NCBI GenBank assembly: GCA_910592005.1
Contig: CAJVPP010003623.1
Location: 1-11,187 of the forward strand
Source: Funneliformis mosseae
Taxonomy: Eukaryota; Glomeromycota; Glomeromycetes; Glomerales; Glomeraceae
DNA: 11,187 bases
Direction: 5' to 3'
Shown here: positions 8,716 to 11,187 of the stretch, in pieces
Layout of the letters: the number at the start of each line of letters is the position of its first letter
Numbering within the stretch: position 1 is the first letter of the stretch
Position numbers and translations under genes: made by a program
Notes under the pieces: generated by a model
Databases searched by the model: none
What the model saw: the letters and a program-made list of their open reading frames with translations, nothing else
Told to the model about the DNA's origin: nothing

Positions 8716-9025
8716 TCATGGATTCTTGGTAGATTTCAGCCAGGGCATCCCAGTCAAAATCACGTGAATTTTTTGCCAATCGGAGTTTTCTAGCAGATCC
8801 CCTATCTGATGTGATGCAATCCGTGATATTGATGTGTAGCAAAGCACCTTCAGGAAAATTCTCAAAATTTTCTTATAAAATTTCTGAATCTATAAAATTC
8901 TCAAAATTTTTTATTAGTTACCTATGGTAACAATGACCGGTATACTAACACTATCTTTTCACGTATATTACTCAAAGCAACTTAACCAGCTCCCTTATTC
9001 TATCAAAATAGATGTATAGTGACGT
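8716..9025. other. Non-genic stretch with a 17 bp direct repeat
   Basis: No coding signal. A perfect 17 bp sequence (AAAATTCTCAAAATTTT) occurs at 8855-8871 and again at 8894-8910. A TCACGTGA palindrome lies at 8760-8767, followed by TTTTGCCAA, the reverse of the TTGGCAA core seen in the nearby repeats, suggesting another fragment of the same repeat family in opposite orientation. Confidence 0.5.
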
Positions 9026-9660
9026 CTTACTTCACAAAAACATCCATTATCGATAGAACAGGCAAGTAGTATTCATCCTGAAGTGAAAGATTTATTAAAT
9101 AAGACGTTGGAAATTATATTAAGCAAAAAGAACGTCAGAAGATGAAGCCCATTACTAGCGACTGTGAAACTTCATTAAGGCAAGAAAATGAGGAATTGTG
9201 TATATAAAAGCAGGTATTGGAAAAAAAGATTGAAAAGCTTCTTGAATTGCAAGAGCAGTATAAGTCTCGTGAGGTAGCTATGACCAGATCTTTGGAGAAG
9301 AGTGGCGAGAAAGTCACCTAATTATCAGATTCGGTAGCTTTATTCAAAAGTATAATTCCTGATACGAAGAAAGCTATTGCATCAGCAGAAAAGTCTATTG
9401 ACATGTTAAAGAATAAATGCTAGCAACTGAAGGATATTATTTCTGCTAAGGATAGGAAAATTATCGCTCTTGCTAATAAGATCTCTTCTTACACAAAATA
9501 TAGTAATATAAATATAGAACCGGAAATATATTCCAGTACTAAAGAAAGGAAATTATGGGTGGAGAGGCGTAGCGAGTCTGAATATGATCTAAAAATCCGG
9601 AAAAAATATGCATTTCGTCTCACTTCATCAATAGCTTTGAGGGAGGATTCTATTCATTAG
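9026..9660 (+). pseudogene. Decayed coiled-coil protein with Gln-to-stop type lesions
   Basis: Coding signal begins about 9026 and shifts frame at the A5 run near 9124-9128. From there one frame runs on with only TAA 9205-9207, TAA 9319-9321, TAG 9421-9423 and TAG 9658-9660. At all four a Gln codon (CAA/CAG) would suit the helical context. The protein is Lys/Glu-rich with heptad-like hydrophobics, followed by a Tyr/Ser-rich segment and a basic C-terminal stretch around K-L-W-V-E-R-R. I recognise this layout as a recurrent AMF coiled-coil family but know no function. It converges on the ATPase remnant on the other strand, 24 bp away, with poly-T/A between. Confidence 0.6.
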
Positions 9661-9683
9661 TTAGAGGTACTTTTTTTTAAAAT

Positions 9684-10426
9684 TTAGTCCCAGCCAACGC
9701 GTATCCTGTGTGGATGCTCTCGAGGTACAGTTAGATCGAAAACAATGAATTTTTGCTCACATAAATGCTTGTTAATAATTTTAATTACACTATGCCAGTC
9801 ATTAGCATATTGACGTACAATTCTGACTAGCTCATCTATAGTATATAACCCGTTAAATAGGCAGACATGTGTGAGATTTTTTCATATTATTTTTGGACAA
9901 TCAAAATAACTCTGGGATACATATATTAAGCTGATATTATAGTGATGCCCCTCAACAAAATAAGGGATGATCTTCTCCTGCACTTTTTCGGGTCAGCGCA
10001 TACATCTTCGAATATGGCTACTATACCTCTATCTGGAGAAAACAAATCCATCTTAGGGATTTTATTAGGTTTTAAAGCTCAGAATGTAATATTTTCACGA
10101 TAGGTCTTTGGACTATTTGCAATTATCTGATACGTCGATTTGAGATACATATATTTTGGCTCCTTAAGATTGTGGTCAATTAATAGCAAATCATCATTCT
10201 TGATATAACGCGTCTCTCCTTTCTTTCCATTAAACATTTGATAAAGCTTATTTTCAAGCATGAGATTGAGAACCTTATTAGTCTTCCCTGAATTAGTACA
10301 GCCAGAGATTAGTAAAGTGAAAGTCTATTAGGGGACACTCAAATGTCCATTATATTTTTTGGCATCCTTAATCTCATAAATATAGTATACAAGCCTATCA
10401 ACTGGTTCAAGCTTTTTTATTTTCAT
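9684..10426 (-). pseudogene. Decayed P-loop ATPase resembling A32-like DNA-packaging ATPases
   Basis: On the minus strand ATG (10426-10424) opens a frame of about 247 codons ending at TAA (9686-9684). A Walker A motif, GCTNSGKT, lies at 10303-10280 (residues ~42-49). A Walker B-like strand, A-I-F-E-D, follows at about 10018-10004. Lesions: adjacent TAA and TAG (10330-10325), TGA (10081-10079), a frameshift in an A-rich stretch near 9983, and TGA (9884-9882); CGA would fit both TGA sites. After the frameshift a Y-V-S-Q motif and a C-terminal helix plus strand (F-I-V-F-D-L) remain clear. Walker A, acidic Walker B and a downstream Gln-bearing strand suit the packaging-ATPase branch of the FtsK/HerA-like superfamily, found in large DNA viruses and Polinton-like elements. 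The subfamily call is inference. Not functional as read. Confidence 0.6.
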
Positions 10427-10464
10427 GTTGAACTATTACTAATGATATTTTAAAATAATTTTGC

Positions 10465-10501
10465 AAATTTGCGGGACCACGCAGTCTCAGAAAATGCCAA
10501 G
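10465..10501 (-). repeat. Inverted repeat, right arm
   Basis: Reverse complement of the arm at 8316-8353, with one indel and five transition differences. On the minus strand it points toward the ATPase remnant and lies 39 bp upstream of its ATG at 10426, so it could also be a promoter module of that gene. Confidence 0.75.
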
Positions 10502-10519
10502 AAAATAATTATATCCAAC

Positions 10520-11187
<668 letters not shown>

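Noticed and set aside
9135..9317. Minus-strand open frame of 60 codons
   Set aside because: It is the antisense of the Lys/Glu-rich coiled-coil remnant; its Ser/Phe-rich composition is just the complement of that.

Overview
The window looks like a nuclear contig of an arbuscular mycorrhizal fungus (Glomeromycotina, most likely Rhizophagus or a close relative). The grounds are: very AT-rich DNA; many 62-100 nt spliceosomal introns with GTAAGT-type donors and T-rich YAG acceptors; a coiled-coil ORF opening MQSEID, a protein start I recognise as abundant in Rhizophagus; and an IQ-motif gene remnant of a type I also associate with that genus. The organism call rests on pattern recognition; no search was run.

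Layout. (1) 303-3257 (+) is one intact gene of 13 exons. Joining the exons gives 626 codons with no internal stop: an N-terminal coiled coil, an acidic linker, a helical section, and a C-terminal domain that looks like a diverged PD-(D/E)XK nuclease fold. Its second intron has a GC donor and is swollen by two copies of a GC-rich repeat. (2) 3258-3930 is the 3' region plus a promoter-like stretch with no convincing gene. (3) 3935-6032 (+) holds three decayed ORFs: a zinc-finger-like protein, an IQ-motif protein and an unrecognised protein. A diverged ~60 bp repeat occurs twice among them. (4) 6312-8274 (+) is a decayed, intron-containing gene. Its C-terminal part shares the motif order of the intact gene's nuclease-like domain, so the window holds one live and one dying member of what appears to be the same family. 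(5) 8316-10501 is bracketed by a ~38 bp inverted repeat. Between the arms lie a small intact leucine-zipper-like ORF (8515-8715, +), a larger decayed coiled-coil ORF (9026-9660, +), and a decayed P-loop ATPase with packaging-ATPase character (9684-10426, -). (6) 10520-11187 (-), running off the right edge, is a decayed zinc-ribbon plus VSR-like endonuclease of the type common in giant viruses and in AMF genomes.

Overall reading. One functional multi-exon gene sits beside about 7 kb of accessory DNA in decay. Nearly every internal stop falls where Arg (CGA), Gln (CAA/CAG) or Trp (TGG) would fit, as expected if methylcytosine deamination (C to T on either strand) is eroding the region. Several frameshifts sit at A-runs. 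The packaging-type ATPase and VSR-like nuclease suggest, but do not prove, that the right third derives from an endogenised large DNA virus or a virus-like mobile element. No rRNA, tRNA or CRISPR array was found.
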